Origin: Acridotheres tristis
Lineage: Eukaryota > Chordata > Aves > Passeriformes > Sturnidae
Reading direction: 5' to 3'
DNA length: 64,000 nt
Assembly (NCBI GenBank): GCA_037013685.1
Contig: CM072886.1
Location: 69,405,859 to 69,469,858 of the forward strand
Shown here: in pieces, positions 36,557 through 49,019 of the stretch
How positions within the stretch are numbered: position 1 is the first letter of the stretch
Layout of the letters: every line of letters starts with the position of its first letter
Translations under genes and position numbers: made by a program
The notes under the pieces: generated by a model
Told to the model about the DNA's origin: nothing
What the model saw: the letters and a program-made list of their open reading frames with translations, nothing else
Database searches by the model: none

Positions 36557-37678
36557 AAATAATATTTGTCTGTTTCTCACAGTGGAGCAACAGTGCTGGG
36601 ATGCACAGCCAAGACGCTGCTGCCTAAAATATCCTGTATTCTTTCTCAGGGTCCAGAGAATGTAGGTTTTCAGGTGAAGGAGAGAATTGACTGAGATTGC
36701 TGGGATCATTTAAGTGGGCAACAGTTGCAGACCTCCTTCCCTTTTAGCTAACACACTGCCACATCTCATTTCTGTCCAGCCAAGCAGTTCTACAGATACA
36801 GCCTAGATTCATAGTTATGTCTGGAAATAGCATATTTGGAAAAGTATTATTTTATATATTTAAATAGGCAGATAGATTTTTCACCCTAATTTCCACCAAT
36901 CATTTTTGAAGACAGAAAAAAGCATGTTTCTGAGGTTGGCTGGTTCTATATACTATATTAAGCCCAGGCTAATCATTTACCATTTTCTAAGTCATGCAGT
37001 AGACTTGGTTAAACTTTAGGGAGTAGTTGTATGTGTAGAGACTTACTTTTAAACTGCTGACACACTGCAAACTGCAAAAGCACCATTAAAAAAAATTAGC
37101 ATTTCTCAATATAGGTCTCTAAAACACACACATAGTTTAAAATAAATTGACTGAACATTTAAACCTGCTTAATTTTGGAATCAATTCCACGTTTGAAATA
37201 ATCTACAAGTTGAAACAGCTGAAGCATAAAATGTATTTGAAACCGAACAAGTTTAAATATTGAATCAATTTTGACATAAATGTGTTTGCATATTAAGGCA
37301 TTAAAAATGAATCCAGTTTAAATACTAAGCAGATGAGAGAAAAAGCTGTGCTAGGGAAAAAAGATTAAGGATGACCACTAAAATTACAACACGCTCAAAT
37401 ATTAGAAAATCCTGCAGTTTGTTATTTAATCTTAGTGAAACAGCTACAGTTAAAGGCAAAAGAAAAATCCACTAAGCATTGGTATGTAAGAGTGAGTAAG
37501 GCATTTGAGAGCACGGGTGAGGAGTTTCTTACTCAGATTTTACTCAGTGTTTACCTGATTTCAAGAGCCACCCTACAAAATCATCTTCCATTTGCATCTC
37601 TACTTTGTTTTTTTAACTTTTAACTTCCCAAAGGAGTGAAGGAAGGGCCCACAAACCTCACACTTCTACTCAATAAGA
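36557..37678. other. Noncoding stretch, no feature recognised
   Basis: AT-rich, repeat-free by eye; no ORF of interest. Confidence 0.45.
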
Positions 37679-37717
37679 GTACTCACAAGCCACAATCCCT
37701 TGTACTCACAAGCCATA
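37679..37717. repeat. 16-bp direct repeat, 23-bp period
   Basis: GTACTCACAAGCCACA (37679-37694) recurs as GTACTCACAAGCCATA (37702-37717) with one mismatch and a 7-base spacer. Confidence 0.9.
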
Positions 37718-38826
37718 TTCTTTTGATGAGTTAACTGTAGTTGATTGGGACTCAAAATATTGCCTTTCTTCATGTAATCAAACACACCATATCAATCTCT
37801 CTACAGCCTGCTGCAGACTGAGGGGAAATTGCCTGTGCCTTGCACCCTGCTTTCCAAGTAAAGAATAAACTAAAAGTCACAGCATTGGTCCTCCTTTGGC
37901 TGTACCTGTGTGTGCAGGATGCACTCTGGGGCATATGGGGAGGAGGTGAAGAGGGAAGCAACAGTAGGGCACAAAGTTCTGCAGGTTAAAGGAAAATAAA
38001 GGCAGTGGAGCAAATCTGCTTAGGCAAAAAATCCCCCAAAAACCAGAAAAACTCAAAAACTTACATGTTACCATAAGCAATTTCCTTGTTTAAGAAGTCA
38101 GGCTAAATTAGGCCCCCTGCCTTGGCCCCATCCAGCTCAGGGGGCTGGTAAGACTGGCAGGAGGGAAGTGTCTTCTGGCTCGCCAGCTTAGCGCTGCTGC
38201 TAGAAGCATCAGCAGGTTCAGTAGCTCAGCCCACATTTTTCACCTGAATTCAGATGACTGAATATTGCTAGATTTCATGCTATTTAGTCAATTACTCACT
38301 TGGGCTGCTCATCCTCTGTTGGGAAAGCTGCACCCACCTTGCTCTGCATGCTGCTCTTTACATTCTGCCTCCAATGTTAATTCCACAGCCAAAGGGAGAT
38401 GATTATTGCTTAACCATTTCACCTCTGAAACTGCCCCTTTCCCCATGTTGCTGCCCAGTGCTGGTCCTGCTGCAGAGAAGAGCAGAGCTTAACAAGATGT
38501 TCCAGATAAGGAGTATGGTCAACAGGCATCAGTGCAGTCTCTGGAAAGCATCCTGTAACCAGCCTGTACTAAACCCTCGATGTGGCAAGTTTTGGTGTTC
38601 ACCAGGTCTCTTGAGCATTGACCTGCTTGCCATTTCTGCTAGACTTCACAGAGCTGACTTCTACTAACCTCAGTGGCAAAGCCCATACACCACCACAACA
38701 TTTCTCCTTGCCCTAGGTACAAGAAGGCAGCATTTATGTAAGGAGGAGTGAACGAAGGGTCTGAAGACTTGCATATCTGGAATGCTCAGGTCCATATTCA
38801 CCAAAATAATGATTACTGCAAACAAC
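37718..38826. other. Noncoding stretch, no feature recognised
   Basis: Mixed composition, GC-richer at 38100-38230 (CTCGCCAGCTTAGCGCTGC). No repeat family or exon recognised. Confidence 0.45.
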
Positions 38827-38862
38827 ACAGTCACACACTAACACACACTAACACACTAACAG
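38827..38862. repeat. Short CACTAACA-type repeat
   Basis: CACACACTAACACACACTAA then CACACTAACA: three or four imperfect copies of an ACACTAAC word. Confidence 0.8.
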
Positions 38863-39965
38863 TCTAGAGGCTAAATCATTCCTTGAGGAGGAGAACCTCT
38901 GGGATGGAGTCTGCTTGCTGTTGAAGTTTCAAAGAGGATGGCAGTTTTAGTCCTTTGCACTCTCTGTGTGGAAATCTGTATTTTTTACCAGAACTTTATT
39001 TTAATAATAGAAAAGTTTATGCATGACAAGAACTATTGTCTGACAATGTGAATTCGAAGACCATTAAGCTGTGATTATCAAAAGATAATGCTAAAGAAGT
39101 GCTCCCTGTATTTGTGCAATGCACATCAAAAATGTAGTCTTCAGAGAAAAGAAAACAATTATGTTTGACAGTAGGAGATATAGAATCAGCCTCCTGCCCC
39201 ACAACTGTGGAATTCCTCACTGTAAGAGCAGGGCACACCAATCCTGTCACTCCTATCTGTATTTTAGGTGTTTGTTTGACTATTTTAAATAACAAATATT
39301 AGAACCTGAATATACAGCATTTTTCACTACTCTTCATTTGTATAGATTCTCCTCTTGGTCATAAGAATGGCACAGTTTTACTCTGTGACATGTTACATGT
39401 CCCTTGAATAGGCTGACTGGAGTTTACTCATTTTTATTTGGTTTAGGGTCACAGAGAGATTTATTAATATTAAAGAGTGGGAGCAGGACCTCAATAATTA
39501 TATCAGCTGCTTAATAGTATTTTTTGTTTAAATGACCTGTGATCCATGAAAACGGATGATCCATGAAGTTGTACCCCAAAGTCTTATGAATGCATTTGCA
39601 TGACTTGACACAAGAGCAGCTCATGGAAGGGCTGCATGGCCCCGGGTGCACAGAAGCACAGGGAGTCTGGAGGGCAGCGAGACAACTACACCTGTTTTGC
39701 ACCACAAAGAGCAGATGCAGATGCTTTGCACATGCTAAAAAAAAAAACTCATCCAGAGCAATCTATGGTTTCTTTCTGAGACAAAGGCCCCTCTGAAGAA
39801 CACGCTGTTGAGCTGTATCTCTCCATATGCTTCTGTGAGAGAAGTCCCAAACAGAGCTCATCTTGGTGATGTGAAGCAATATTCTTTATTCTTTCAAGTG
39901 TGGGGAGTTTATCATTAACTTTATTGGGAGTAAAATCTAATGCAGCATTTTTGTCAGCCTTAGTT

Positions 39966-39987
39966 GTTGGACAACTGTTGGACAACT
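39966..39987. repeat. 11-bp perfect tandem duplication, each unit near-palindromic
   Basis: GTTGGACAACT occurs twice head to tail. Within a unit GTTG and CAAC are inverted copies around GA. Confidence 0.93.
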
Positions 39988-40152
39988 CCCCAGCAGCTCT
40001 GGAGCACAAGACCACCTCCTTCTGAATAATTTTTCTTTAATTTCCTTCACTGATTCTCTAACAACCTTTCCTTTGCATGTGAAGCATTTTCTGCATAAAA
40101 GGAGTGAAGGAACTTGATCCTCCTTCTTCCTATCTCAGACTGAATAGGTTAA

Positions 40153-40166
40153 ATTGCCATGGTTAC
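40153..40166 (-). promoter_or_regulatory. RFX X-box-like site
   Basis: On the minus strand GTAACCATGGCAAT fits the X-box pattern GTNRCC-(spacer)-RGYAAC at all but the last base. RFX factors bind such sites at cilia and immune genes. No nearby promoter is visible, so function is unproven. Confidence 0.25.
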
Positions 40167-41285
40167 CTCTGCTGTGCTGCTAGGCCTTGAAATACATCTC
40201 TATTTCACTTTAGCTTTTCAAGCTCAAAGCTGAGCTCTAGACAAATTTAGGAAGACTTTTCATCAGGATATTAGCTCCCCTCCTAGAAATCCCCTTTTGG
40301 GTTTTGTTCATGCCTCCAGCTTCCTTCTGTGCCTGTTTAAACCAACAGTTGCAGCAAACCTCCAAATCAACAGCCTTGTCAGGATGAATAATCTAAAATT
40401 AATGTGCACTTGTCGACATGCATTACTGTTCCTGACAGAGACACGTTGCCCTCGCTGGCTACAAACCGACAATCCTTCAGAAGAAGTTTGCTCACCGCAG
40501 ACCAAGGGCTGATGGAGAGCCAGGATAGGGCTGGGAGTCGGATTTCAGATGATAAGTACAATGGTTCCTGACATATAAGGCTCAGAGTGAATTCACCAAA
40601 GACCAGGCTGCTTACTTTTTTCCTGCTGTTTGCTTTATTCTCACTGGTGATGGTTATCACATTTATACAGTGCCCCCTGAGAAATCATCTAGATGGGTTT
40701 TGAACATCTTGTTTTTACCACCCTCAATTTCAAGTTGTGGAGCAGAAGCGTGAATAATCCAGCGCACCACCACTGTTACATTACAAACGCATACTTTAAC
40801 TTTGTGCTTGGTGCTCCCACTCCTACCTCTTTTTTTTTTTTCCCCTATCCTTAGCTCTTGTAAGCCTTTCTTGACAGCCAAGTGTGCTCTTTTGCAGTGC
40901 TGTGGGCAAGCTGCAGCGAGAGATGGGGGCTTTGGACCCAGAGAAATGCCATCTGTGAGACCAGTTTAGGGTTACAGTGTAACCACTGCATCTGCTGAAG
41001 TAATACAGTCAACCTGAAATGAAAACAACAAAATAAAATACTGCTCTGATTTTTTTTTGCCCTTTTTTACACGGCTCAGTAATCAGCATTCAGCATATTG
41101 CTGCATTTTAAAAGTTAACTGTTATGGAATTAATGAATTCTTCTTCATGAATACCAAAGGACTTGGTCTTTTGCAATTTAATAGGTAACAGAGTCGCTTT
41201 AAATAAACTGTCGCTTAGCTTTCATATGTCAACACTGTTGTATGAAGATTGAGAAAGGCTTTTATTTCTGTTTGTGCTTAAAGTT

Positions 41286-41368
41286 TCTCACTCACTCACT
41301 CACTCACTCACTCTCTCACTCACTCACTCACTCACTCACTCACTCACTCACTCACTCACTCACTCACC
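41286..41368. repeat. Tetranucleotide microsatellite (CTCA)n
   Basis: About 20 CTCA units over 83 bp with a single CTCTCT interruption near 41311-41316. High purity suggests ongoing length variation. It directly precedes a GC-rich block. Confidence 0.97.
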
Positions 41369-42300
41369 CTCTCTGCTAAACCACAGCTTTGGCTGGATTC
41401 CTTTGTCTTCCAAATCTTTTCATTCCAGGATGACTGGGCAATAGCGGGGTGGTAGTTCACATGAGGATGACCTTGTGGGGGGAAACATAAGAGCGCTTTT
41501 GGGAGCCTGGAGGCAAACAGCATGTCCTGTCGGTGGGATGTATTTGGGGAAAGAGCCGAGGGCAGCCAGGCTGCTTTGCTTTTAAACAAAGGCAGCCCTG
41601 GGTGTGCAGGCTCACCCCACCAGCACCCTGCTCCTCCCAAACCAGGGATAATTTGAGGTGACTTGTGGGGGGCTGAGCGCTGCAGCCCTCGTGTCCATAC
41701 CTTACACCAGCTCCCACCTGGCTCTCGTCCGCTGGCAAGGACACCACGGGCAGGAAAATGGCCTTTCTGTCCTCCGTGCCAGCATGCACCAGGGAGGAGG
41801 CACAGATGCTGACATTTTAGTGTCTGACTTCCTGGCTGCTCAAGGCACTGCAGCTTTCACCTTGGGAAATACTGGCCAGCCGCCTCGATCTGGCCGGATG
41901 AATCCTCGGCTGGGAAAAGCCTGCCCCCAGGAAAGGCTGTTCTCTCCTGCTGCTCCCCTGAGATGATCTGGCAGTCTGCCTGCCCACTCCTGTGCCCATC
42001 CAGCCACTATCAGGCTGGAAGCATCTCTCTGGCTGGCTGCTTTGGGGTGGCAGCAGGGGCAGGGTGTTAGAGAGGCAGCTCCTGGCAGCCAGAGAGGAGC
42101 AGCCTGCTCCTTGGAAAGTGCAGCTTGCCTGCAGGGAGAGACGTGACTGAGGGATGAAGGGAGAGAGTGAGCAGAGAGAGGCTGCAGAGGTTGGGGCAAA
42201 GGGTGGAAACATCACAGGCAGGTGATGGTATGTGAACAGCTTTGCAGGCAGGGGGAGCATCCCCTGATGCCTTCGCTGATGCTCTTCCTAAGGGATGATT
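41369..42300. other. GC-rich block, unassigned
   Basis: GC content rises sharply right after the CTCA array and falls again near 42300. CpGs occur throughout (for example GCCGCCTCGATCTGGCCGG at 41880-41898) but are not dense enough for a clear CpG island. Overlapping ORFs on both strands (147 and 119 codons minus, 102 plus) have no domain. CAGCAGGGGCAGG near 42051 resembles a CTCF core one G short. It could be a regulatory island or an unrecognised GC-rich repeat. Confidence 0.4.
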
Positions 42301-45300
42301 CTAGGTAATTCCTAGGGAATTGTAAATTATTTTTCGTTATTGTTGTCCTCTACTCTCCTTCCACTTTCCTAAGAAGAAAATTACCTAACATTTACTAAGC
42401 TGCACAAACAGCTAGTTGGCAGCTTTCAGCATATTTGGAAAAAAACATTTCCTTGGTAGAATAGCATACAGGTTTGTAACTCTGAGATGACATCACAATA
42501 ATGCACCAGGGGACTAGCATCCCAGCAGATTAAACATAAAAGAGTTACCAACATTATCTTCTCACAAGGGACTTATTGCCTTGGAAATACATGTTCCTGG
42601 CTGGTACTGAAGAACAAACATCTCAGCAGCCCTTGGCTAATGATGCGTGGCCCATCTATTCATCCTTTGCTGCCTGCAAACAAAACTGAGACTTGGATGT
42701 GATGCAGGCTGAGCTCTGGATGCCATTCCTTGCTCTTGCTTTGGGACTTCTGTCTATCTAGGGAAATGCATGTTGAAGGAGATCTGAATTTAAGCTAGGA
42801 GAGTTTTAGGGACTGGAGCAATGAGAGATCATGTGGTGGGGAACCAAGAGCAAGCCATTAAACTGAAGGAATTAGGTCCTGTTATATAGTAAAGTTTAAT
42901 GGCCAGGCACACTCATTTCTGTTGTGAATGTTCCTACAAAAGCCCTGGAAAGTTGAAAGCTATCAACATTTTAATAGTAAAAAAAAAAAATCTAATGTGT
43001 GCACCTTTTAAGGTTTCAGTGGAGAGTTGACACACAGGCAACAAGGTTCAGGGAGCTGTGTTTATGTGAAAAGGGAAAAGGGTCAGTTTAAACCCAGGTG
43101 GAATCTGAGTGCTGACTTGATGGGCCCTCTGAGCCTCCAAATCATCATCAGAGCTCAGGTAACACTGGGCTGGAAACAGGCTCTGGGCTGCTGCAGGCTC
43201 AGACGTTTCTCTGCACTCTCTGCCTGTTCACTGCCCTGCAGAAGTGAACAAAATAAAAGCAGTCCCTGACAATTATTTTCCATGGAGAGTATCAGGCTCT
43301 TAATGAGCCATATCTCACTATAGAGAGTTGGTTTTGTGTATCTCTCCATAGGAGCTAGGTGAGCCAACCTGTCTTCTTTCCTTTTTATTTCCCCTCTTAG
43401 AAAGCTTTCTTAAGAGAGGCTGCTGGGAGGCATCATCAGTGTACTGACTACCTGCTGCCTGTTAGAGTACAGGTTACATCTCATCAGGTTATGCCATGGC
43501 ATGTGCCTATGAAGATGACATGAGGCGAGATCATGTCACAGAAATTAACAATGCAGAAAGACATTTTCTTGATTCACAGCAAGGCATTAACTTATACATC
43601 TGAGTAGTGGATTAAAGGCTTCCAGCAGTGAGGTGGGGAGGAAGTAAGAGAACAAGCTGCCAACTGGTAAATATCCACACTAATTTTGCAAATGCAGGTA
43701 TTTCATGTCTTTCCTAATCTAATCGTGAATGCAAACTGGATTACTGTATCCGACATGACAAGAATAAAACAGCATCAACAGACTCTTGAAATTAGCAGTG
43801 AGTTTGCTGGAGGAATTACATTGCTGACACAAGTCACTCTCATAATAAAGGGCACTCCTAAAAAGGGAAAAAAAGAAAGTTGGAGACAAAAAAAAGTGCA
43901 GGAGTAGGCAGCCTTTTCCCCTAAATGAGAGACACAATTAAGAGGCTAATTATTTTTGGACTAAGAACAGACAATTTTCCCTTCAGATGCTCACTGCATC
44001 ACAGAAATTAGCATGGCCATCTATGACCACTTGACAGGAGAATATAGGGAAGGATGCTGAAAATACCAAGGACAGTGGAAACACATTCAGGGATTGGAAA
44101 AGATGGGCCCAGCAGAGATTCCTGGAGGTTCAAGGGGGAAATCTTTGAAAGTGCAGAGGTTAAGAAGAAGAACAGCTGTAAGCAGGTACACCTCCTCCTC
44201 AGAGCAGTGCTAAAAGGGGTCTTGCCTGACTTTCCAATTCCCTCAGCTTTGGGCAGCTATATAAATTATTTCAAAGTTACTGTAAAGAGAAAGCACTCAA
44301 AACTAGTTTTATTTCTGATATCATGTGCCACACAGAAGTGAAGAGGAGTAGAGAGTCTTGCTCTGAAATCTACCTTTTATTTCTGCGTCATATTCAGGTT
44401 ATTAAAAAACCTTTACTGGCAGCAAACTGTTCTGTTTCTCTAAGCTCCTATCTTCTGTATGTAGCATGGTTAAGGTAGTCCTCAAACTACATAAATCATG
44501 TGCTTGGAAGGAGAGGAGTTGCATCTCAATCTAAGCTGCAGGCTTTTTTCTGCCTGCTACAAGAATAAAACATAACCAGAGTGAAAATTTGTTAGAAGAG
44601 TGGTTGTATAAAGAAAAGTTCTAAATTAGAGAAGGAACAGAGAAAAAAACCAAACAAGCAGGTTAAAGAAAGTTAAAGCAATAAAAAAAATAAATCTTTT
44701 ACAGGTGCCTTTTGTGGAGAAACTGGGCTAAAAGCCAAAACAAAAAAGCTGTGACAGCAAGGAGGAACAGATCCCACAGAGACAAAGTAGAAGAGGGGAC
44801 TGTCTGTGCAGGAGTGGTGAGAAAAAAACTAAACCATTAAAATTGTTTTGGAAAAAAACAATTTAAACTGAAAAATTAAAGGAGCAGAAGTTATTTTTTC
44901 ATAGGCATTGGGGTTAATGGGTCTCGTAATCCCTCTCCCTCCTCCCTGCCCCAACCATGGATGTACTGCCTTTGATAACAAATGAGCAAGGCTGGGGTCG
45001 AGAGGCTGCTTTCAGGCAGCTTTGTGCAGTATCAAGGCTTCCTAGAGGAAAGCCAGCCTGCTCCACTGTGGCAGGTGGCAGGAGGGCTGCTTATGAGCCC
45101 TTCCTCTGGGGAAGCTGGACCAGCTGCCACAGGATGGCAAGAGAAAATAGTAGGACACTGAGCACAGCCTGCAGGCGTGTGGAACGGGGAGCAGCAGTGA
45201 TGGAGGACTTGGGGATAGGAAGCAGACAGTGGCAAACCCTGAGAAATCATCATCCCCAACCTGCACTGCATCCCAGTGCATGGAAAACCTGCCTTCAGGA

Positions 45301-46399
45301 GTGAAGTGTTAACGAAAACATTAAATGATCAAACTAGTCAGGACTGAAGCAAAGAGAAGATAAAAGAAAAAGCAAGAGCCAAAGAGAAGATGGAAAAGAT
45401 CAAGTCTTGAGCTAGAAATGAATAAGTTTTAAGCTACTGAAGACAAAAATTAAGGCAAGAAAGAGTAAAGCACTGGATATAATTAAAGAGACCCAGTGAC
45501 CATAGCAGCTGGCCGATCTTTGTTCAGCTTAGCTGGTCTTCAATAAAGTTTACCATGAGGCACAGCAGAACACTTTGGTGTTAAGAACTCATTCTGGAGT
45601 TAAAAACCAAATGTGGTTTGGAAAGCCAAAGCCAAAGCATTATGAGAGAAAAGCTCCAGCATTAATGCTGGTTGTTTCATCAACACCCAGATGTTTTGGT
45701 CATCTCCCTTGTCATCCATAATCAAGGATTTACGCCTGTTGCATCTGTCTTTGCCTCTGTCCCAGACCACAACAGCACTGAGGCAGGGCAGGTATTCTCA
45801 TGTTGAGGTACCATGAGGACTAATTTGCCTTGGCTGAAAATGTTGCTGCTTATTTCTAGTTTTGTCTCTGCTGACAATTTCTTAAGTAACTACATTTTTA
45901 GCTTGGATGCAGCAAACCTCTAGTTGCAAGTTTCTCGTCCTAATATGTCATTGTCATTAAAAATGTCCTGTCTACCACTGTAATGGGGAAAGATTACACT
46001 TTTGGACATTTTTTTTCTCAGAAGTAAAGCTTGAACTCATTTCACCTTAGTCACACATCTCCCTCCTTGAAAGTCTTGTACCAAGATGCTGTGTTGTTTT
46101 GGGGACATGTTTGGGAAACCGTGGCTGACTTTTTAGCCCCCCATTTGCCTAGCAAGAGAGGTCTGTCTTAACTTAAAAAGGGTGAAGGAAATAAAGCACA
46201 AATAAATAAACCAATAATAACATAAATGTGAAACTGTTTCAGCAGCCTTGCTTTATCTCAGTTTTTTGAGAAAAAACCTTGCCCTTAAGATTTCAAGGCA
46301 CAGCAGAGGTTCAAAACACAGCCCTTCCATAGTTTTTTCCAGATATTAACAAGGATTTTGCCCTACTTAGAAATTTTAGAGGTAAGAGACAGGAAGCTG
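42301..46399. other. Noncoding stretch, no feature recognised
   Basis: Mostly AT-rich. A pure A run occurs near 42980. A GC-richer interval at 44930-45300 holds a 115-codon ORF beginning MDVLPLITNEQ that matches nothing I know and has two competing minus-strand frames. No transposon recognised. Confidence 0.4.
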
Positions 46400-46492
46400 C
46401 TTGAGGAGACCCCGCTTGAGCAGGGAGGTTGGAGTAGATGACCTCAGGTGTTCGCTGCCAAAGTTACCTATTTTGTACTTCTGCAATTCTGT
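46400..46492 (+). mobile_element. CR1 LINE 3'-terminal scrap
   Basis: GAGCAGGGAGGTTGGAGTAG (46418-46437) followed by ATGACCTCAGG and, after decayed bases, CTGCAATTCTGTA is the end of a CR1 3' UTR with one recognisable terminal 8-mer. The middle part is diverged. Confidence 0.85.
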
Positions 46493-47468
46493 AACAAAGA
46501 GCTTCAATTCCTGGAAATCATGTTAGTTTTGCTGATATTCAAATTCCCTAGGTTTTAAAAACCTAGGAGCCCAGAAAAGCAGCAATAAAATGACTTTGTC
46601 TAGATATGAAGACAATACTTCCTACTCTATGCCTGCCATCCTAGAATTAGCCTGAAAATTACTGAATGCTCTCCTGAGCAAATCTTCCCACATGGTGGCA
46701 TGACATGGCATCCAACAAATCTCATTCCTGCTTTTGTCCTCTCACACATCACACTCCTAAACCACAGAGAATGAGACATGCCTTTCCTTCAGACCTTTTT
46801 TTTTTTGGACTAATGAAAAGCCAGACTTGGCCAGGATCACTGAGAAGATGACAAGTGGATTTTGTCCGAGAGACTGAAGTTTTCCATGACTCTACAGAAG
46901 ATGGTTGTGCTGATCTAAGTGGTTCTTCCAGCACCCTTCATCCTCACAGTGACTGAGAAGCTATTTTGCCCAATAGATTTTCACCAGTTAAATGCTCACT
47001 AATGAAAAAACTAATGGCAAAATACAACACACAAAGGCTATGACAATTTTCTGACTTTTATGTAGTCTGCACTTGAAGCCATGGCCAATAAGTAAAAGGC
47101 TCTATGTTTCCTCTCAGTCTCTAATAGTTTAGTTACCCATGTAGATGTACTGAACACTTGGTTTGACTTATGGGGGAATAAAAAGAAAATATAAGAGAAA
47201 GGGAAAAGGCAAAAGGAGAAGGGGAGAGAGAAGGAAAGCAATAAAATCAAAACTAACCAAGTTAAAGTTAGCTGGCGCTTGCACTCTTCAAGTAGATGCA
47301 ATACAATGATTTCATGCTATCATCTTAATTTGAATTTGCAGTCCTGTCTGTCTTTGTGCCCAGCACAGTAAGAGAACTGCCCCCACCTCCATTGAAATCC
47401 ATCTCTGTGCCCTGGCAGTCCATACATAAGGGAGGTGAAGGAGAAGGACAGCCCTTTGTCTTTCCAAC
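46493..47468. other. Noncoding stretch, no feature recognised
   Basis: AT-rich, CpG-poor sequence leading into the CpG-rich segment. A purine-rich patch (GAAAGGGAAAAGGC-like) lies at 47177-47240. No repeat family recognised. Confidence 0.45.
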
Positions 47469-47708
47469 CGGCTGCTCCTGCCCATCGCGCACTGGGTTTG
47501 CGACGCCGTGGCATTTTGCAAAGCGGCGTTGCCTGATGGTGCCAGATGGAAGCATTACAAGGGGAGGATGTAGCTCAGGTCGGGGTTGTCTAGTAGTGTT
47601 GGCTGTAATTCAGAAGCAAGCACTGTCCAGCTAACTCACTCATCCCATCTGAGGGTCAAGGCCTTACGTGGCACTGTCCCCACGGGTGCCGGCGCCGCGC
47701 GGTCGCCG
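47469..47708. promoter_or_regulatory. Small CpG-island-like segment
   Basis: I count 18 CpG dinucleotides in 240 bases, eight of them in the 26 bases 47683-47708 around GCCGGCGCCGCGCGGTCGCC. Flanking kilobases are nearly CpG-free, so these CpGs have probably been protected from methylation-driven loss. This is typical of a promoter, an alternative first exon or a developmental regulatory island. Overlapping ORFs on both strands (64 to 92 codons) have no recognised domain. No TATA or clear donor is visible, so direction is open. Confidence 0.5.
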
Positions 47709-47814
47709 GGAGAGGACAGTCAGCTCACATAACAGTCCTTGAAGAGGCACCAGTGCAGAAGCAGCTCCTCCAATAGAACTTAAAGGAGACCGAGGGACAA
47801 ATCACTGATTAGAC

Positions 47815-48125
47815 AAAAATCAGTTAATGTTCCAAGTTCCAAGTTAATGGAGCTGATTTAAAACATTCTTAATTGTATTATTCCTGGCTAATTATTTTTT
47901 CTAGTGGGAAAGAAAAAAAAAGAAAAGTCGACTAGTCAGAACTAATGAAGAAATATTTCATGGTAACCATTTGCATTAATAATAAGATGAAATGCTTGAT
48001 GAATCAGAATGGTACAAACACAGTGAGTTAATTGCAGGTTACTCATTACAGATTCTGAGACTAATGCACTAAGTGGACACAGAGTCAAATTTAAATATGA
48101 AGTAGCATCACTGATTACCCTGAAG
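47815..48125. promoter_or_regulatory. TAAT-rich block beside the CpG island
   Basis: About 310 repeat-free bases contain many homeodomain-type cores: AGTTAATG at two places near 47820-47850, CTTAATTG, GCTAATTATT near 47888, CATTAATAAT near 47976 and GAGTTAATTGC near 48026. The block begins about 110 bases from the CpG-rich segment. Such a pairing is typical of developmental control regions. This is inferred from composition and needs alignment. Confidence 0.3.
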
Positions 48126-49019
48126 TTTTCAGCAGCGTGACACAGATCCAGATCTGACCCATGGTCTTCATTTTCTATTTGGTCTGCCCTATTTGGACAG
48201 GTAATTAGGCCAGCTGAATACCCTATTCTTTGACTTTAGCACATAAATGGAAAAGCTTTGTTCACTAGCTCATTGTGAGCCTCACCCCACTGAAGCAAGG
48301 GCCCATTCAGTCATTGACTCCAGAAGTTAATGACTTTGCCCTATATTTTGTGGGAGAGGGAATTTGGCTCTTCATTTGAGGGGCAAGGCAGGTTACTAAA
48401 AAGAAAGAAAGTGACAGTTACTAAAAGGGACAGGCTAAGGTGAGAAGTCTGAAAAAATATTCTCTTGTTTTGTGATTATTGGCATTATGGGTTGCACAGT
48501 TTCTAGCAATAAAAGCAATTACTATTTAAACTTTTACAAGCATTAAATCCAAGTCAGGGACTTGAGGTTTCATCTCCAGGCCAAATAACTACAAGGGTTA
48601 GAAAGAATTTCTTTTTCTCTTCCTCCTGCACCTCCTCCACAGTATTTCATAACTGAATGAGCCAATTGGAGGGGTTTTGCTTTGTTTTGCTGGTTTTTGG
48701 AAGAGGGATAACAGACTACAGGATTTTTCAAGTTTTGGCAATACACATATTTCATTACAGAAGTTTCTCCAGCAGCACCCAATCAACACAGATGTTAAGT
48801 GCAGGTAAGCATTAATTATATTGCTATTCAATAGCTATAAATAAATAAATAAAATTTAAAATAATAGTGTATTAGCCTGTTAACTACATAGGAATTATAT
48901 CTCCTCAATACTTGTAATGAATTGAACAGTTCACGGCGCATTCATTTCTAGGGAGATATCTTTGTACTTGAGATGATTATCTGCTTCAGAAGTGGATTAC
49001 AGCAGGTACATAGGGACCT
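48126..49019. other. Noncoding stretch with short ATAA repeat
   Basis: AT-rich sequence; an ATAA microsatellite (TAAATAAATAAATAAAAT) lies at 48837-48855. Nothing else recognised. Confidence 0.45.
48837..48855. repeat. Short (ATAA)n microsatellite
   Basis: Four and a half units of TAAA at the right end of an AT-rich stretch. Confidence 0.9.

Larger units (their letters stand above)
38863..41284. other. Noncoding stretch with possible regulatory sites
   Basis: No transposon recognised. It includes the tandem 11-mer at 39966-39987 and the RFX-like site at 40153-40166. Two repeat-free, AT-rich parts (40300-40520 and 41010-41280) look like candidates for conservation, the latter with TTAATGAATTC and paired GTCGCTT words near 41193 and 41210. 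Confidence 0.35.

Noticed and set aside
41817..42260. 147-codon minus-strand ORF
   Set aside because: Two frames of similar length overlap here in stop-poor GC-rich sequence; the Ser/Pro/Leu-rich composition is what random GC-rich DNA gives.
44957..45304. 115-codon ORF beginning with a good-looking ATG context
   Set aside because: No domain, and competing minus-strand frames; GC-richer composition explains it.
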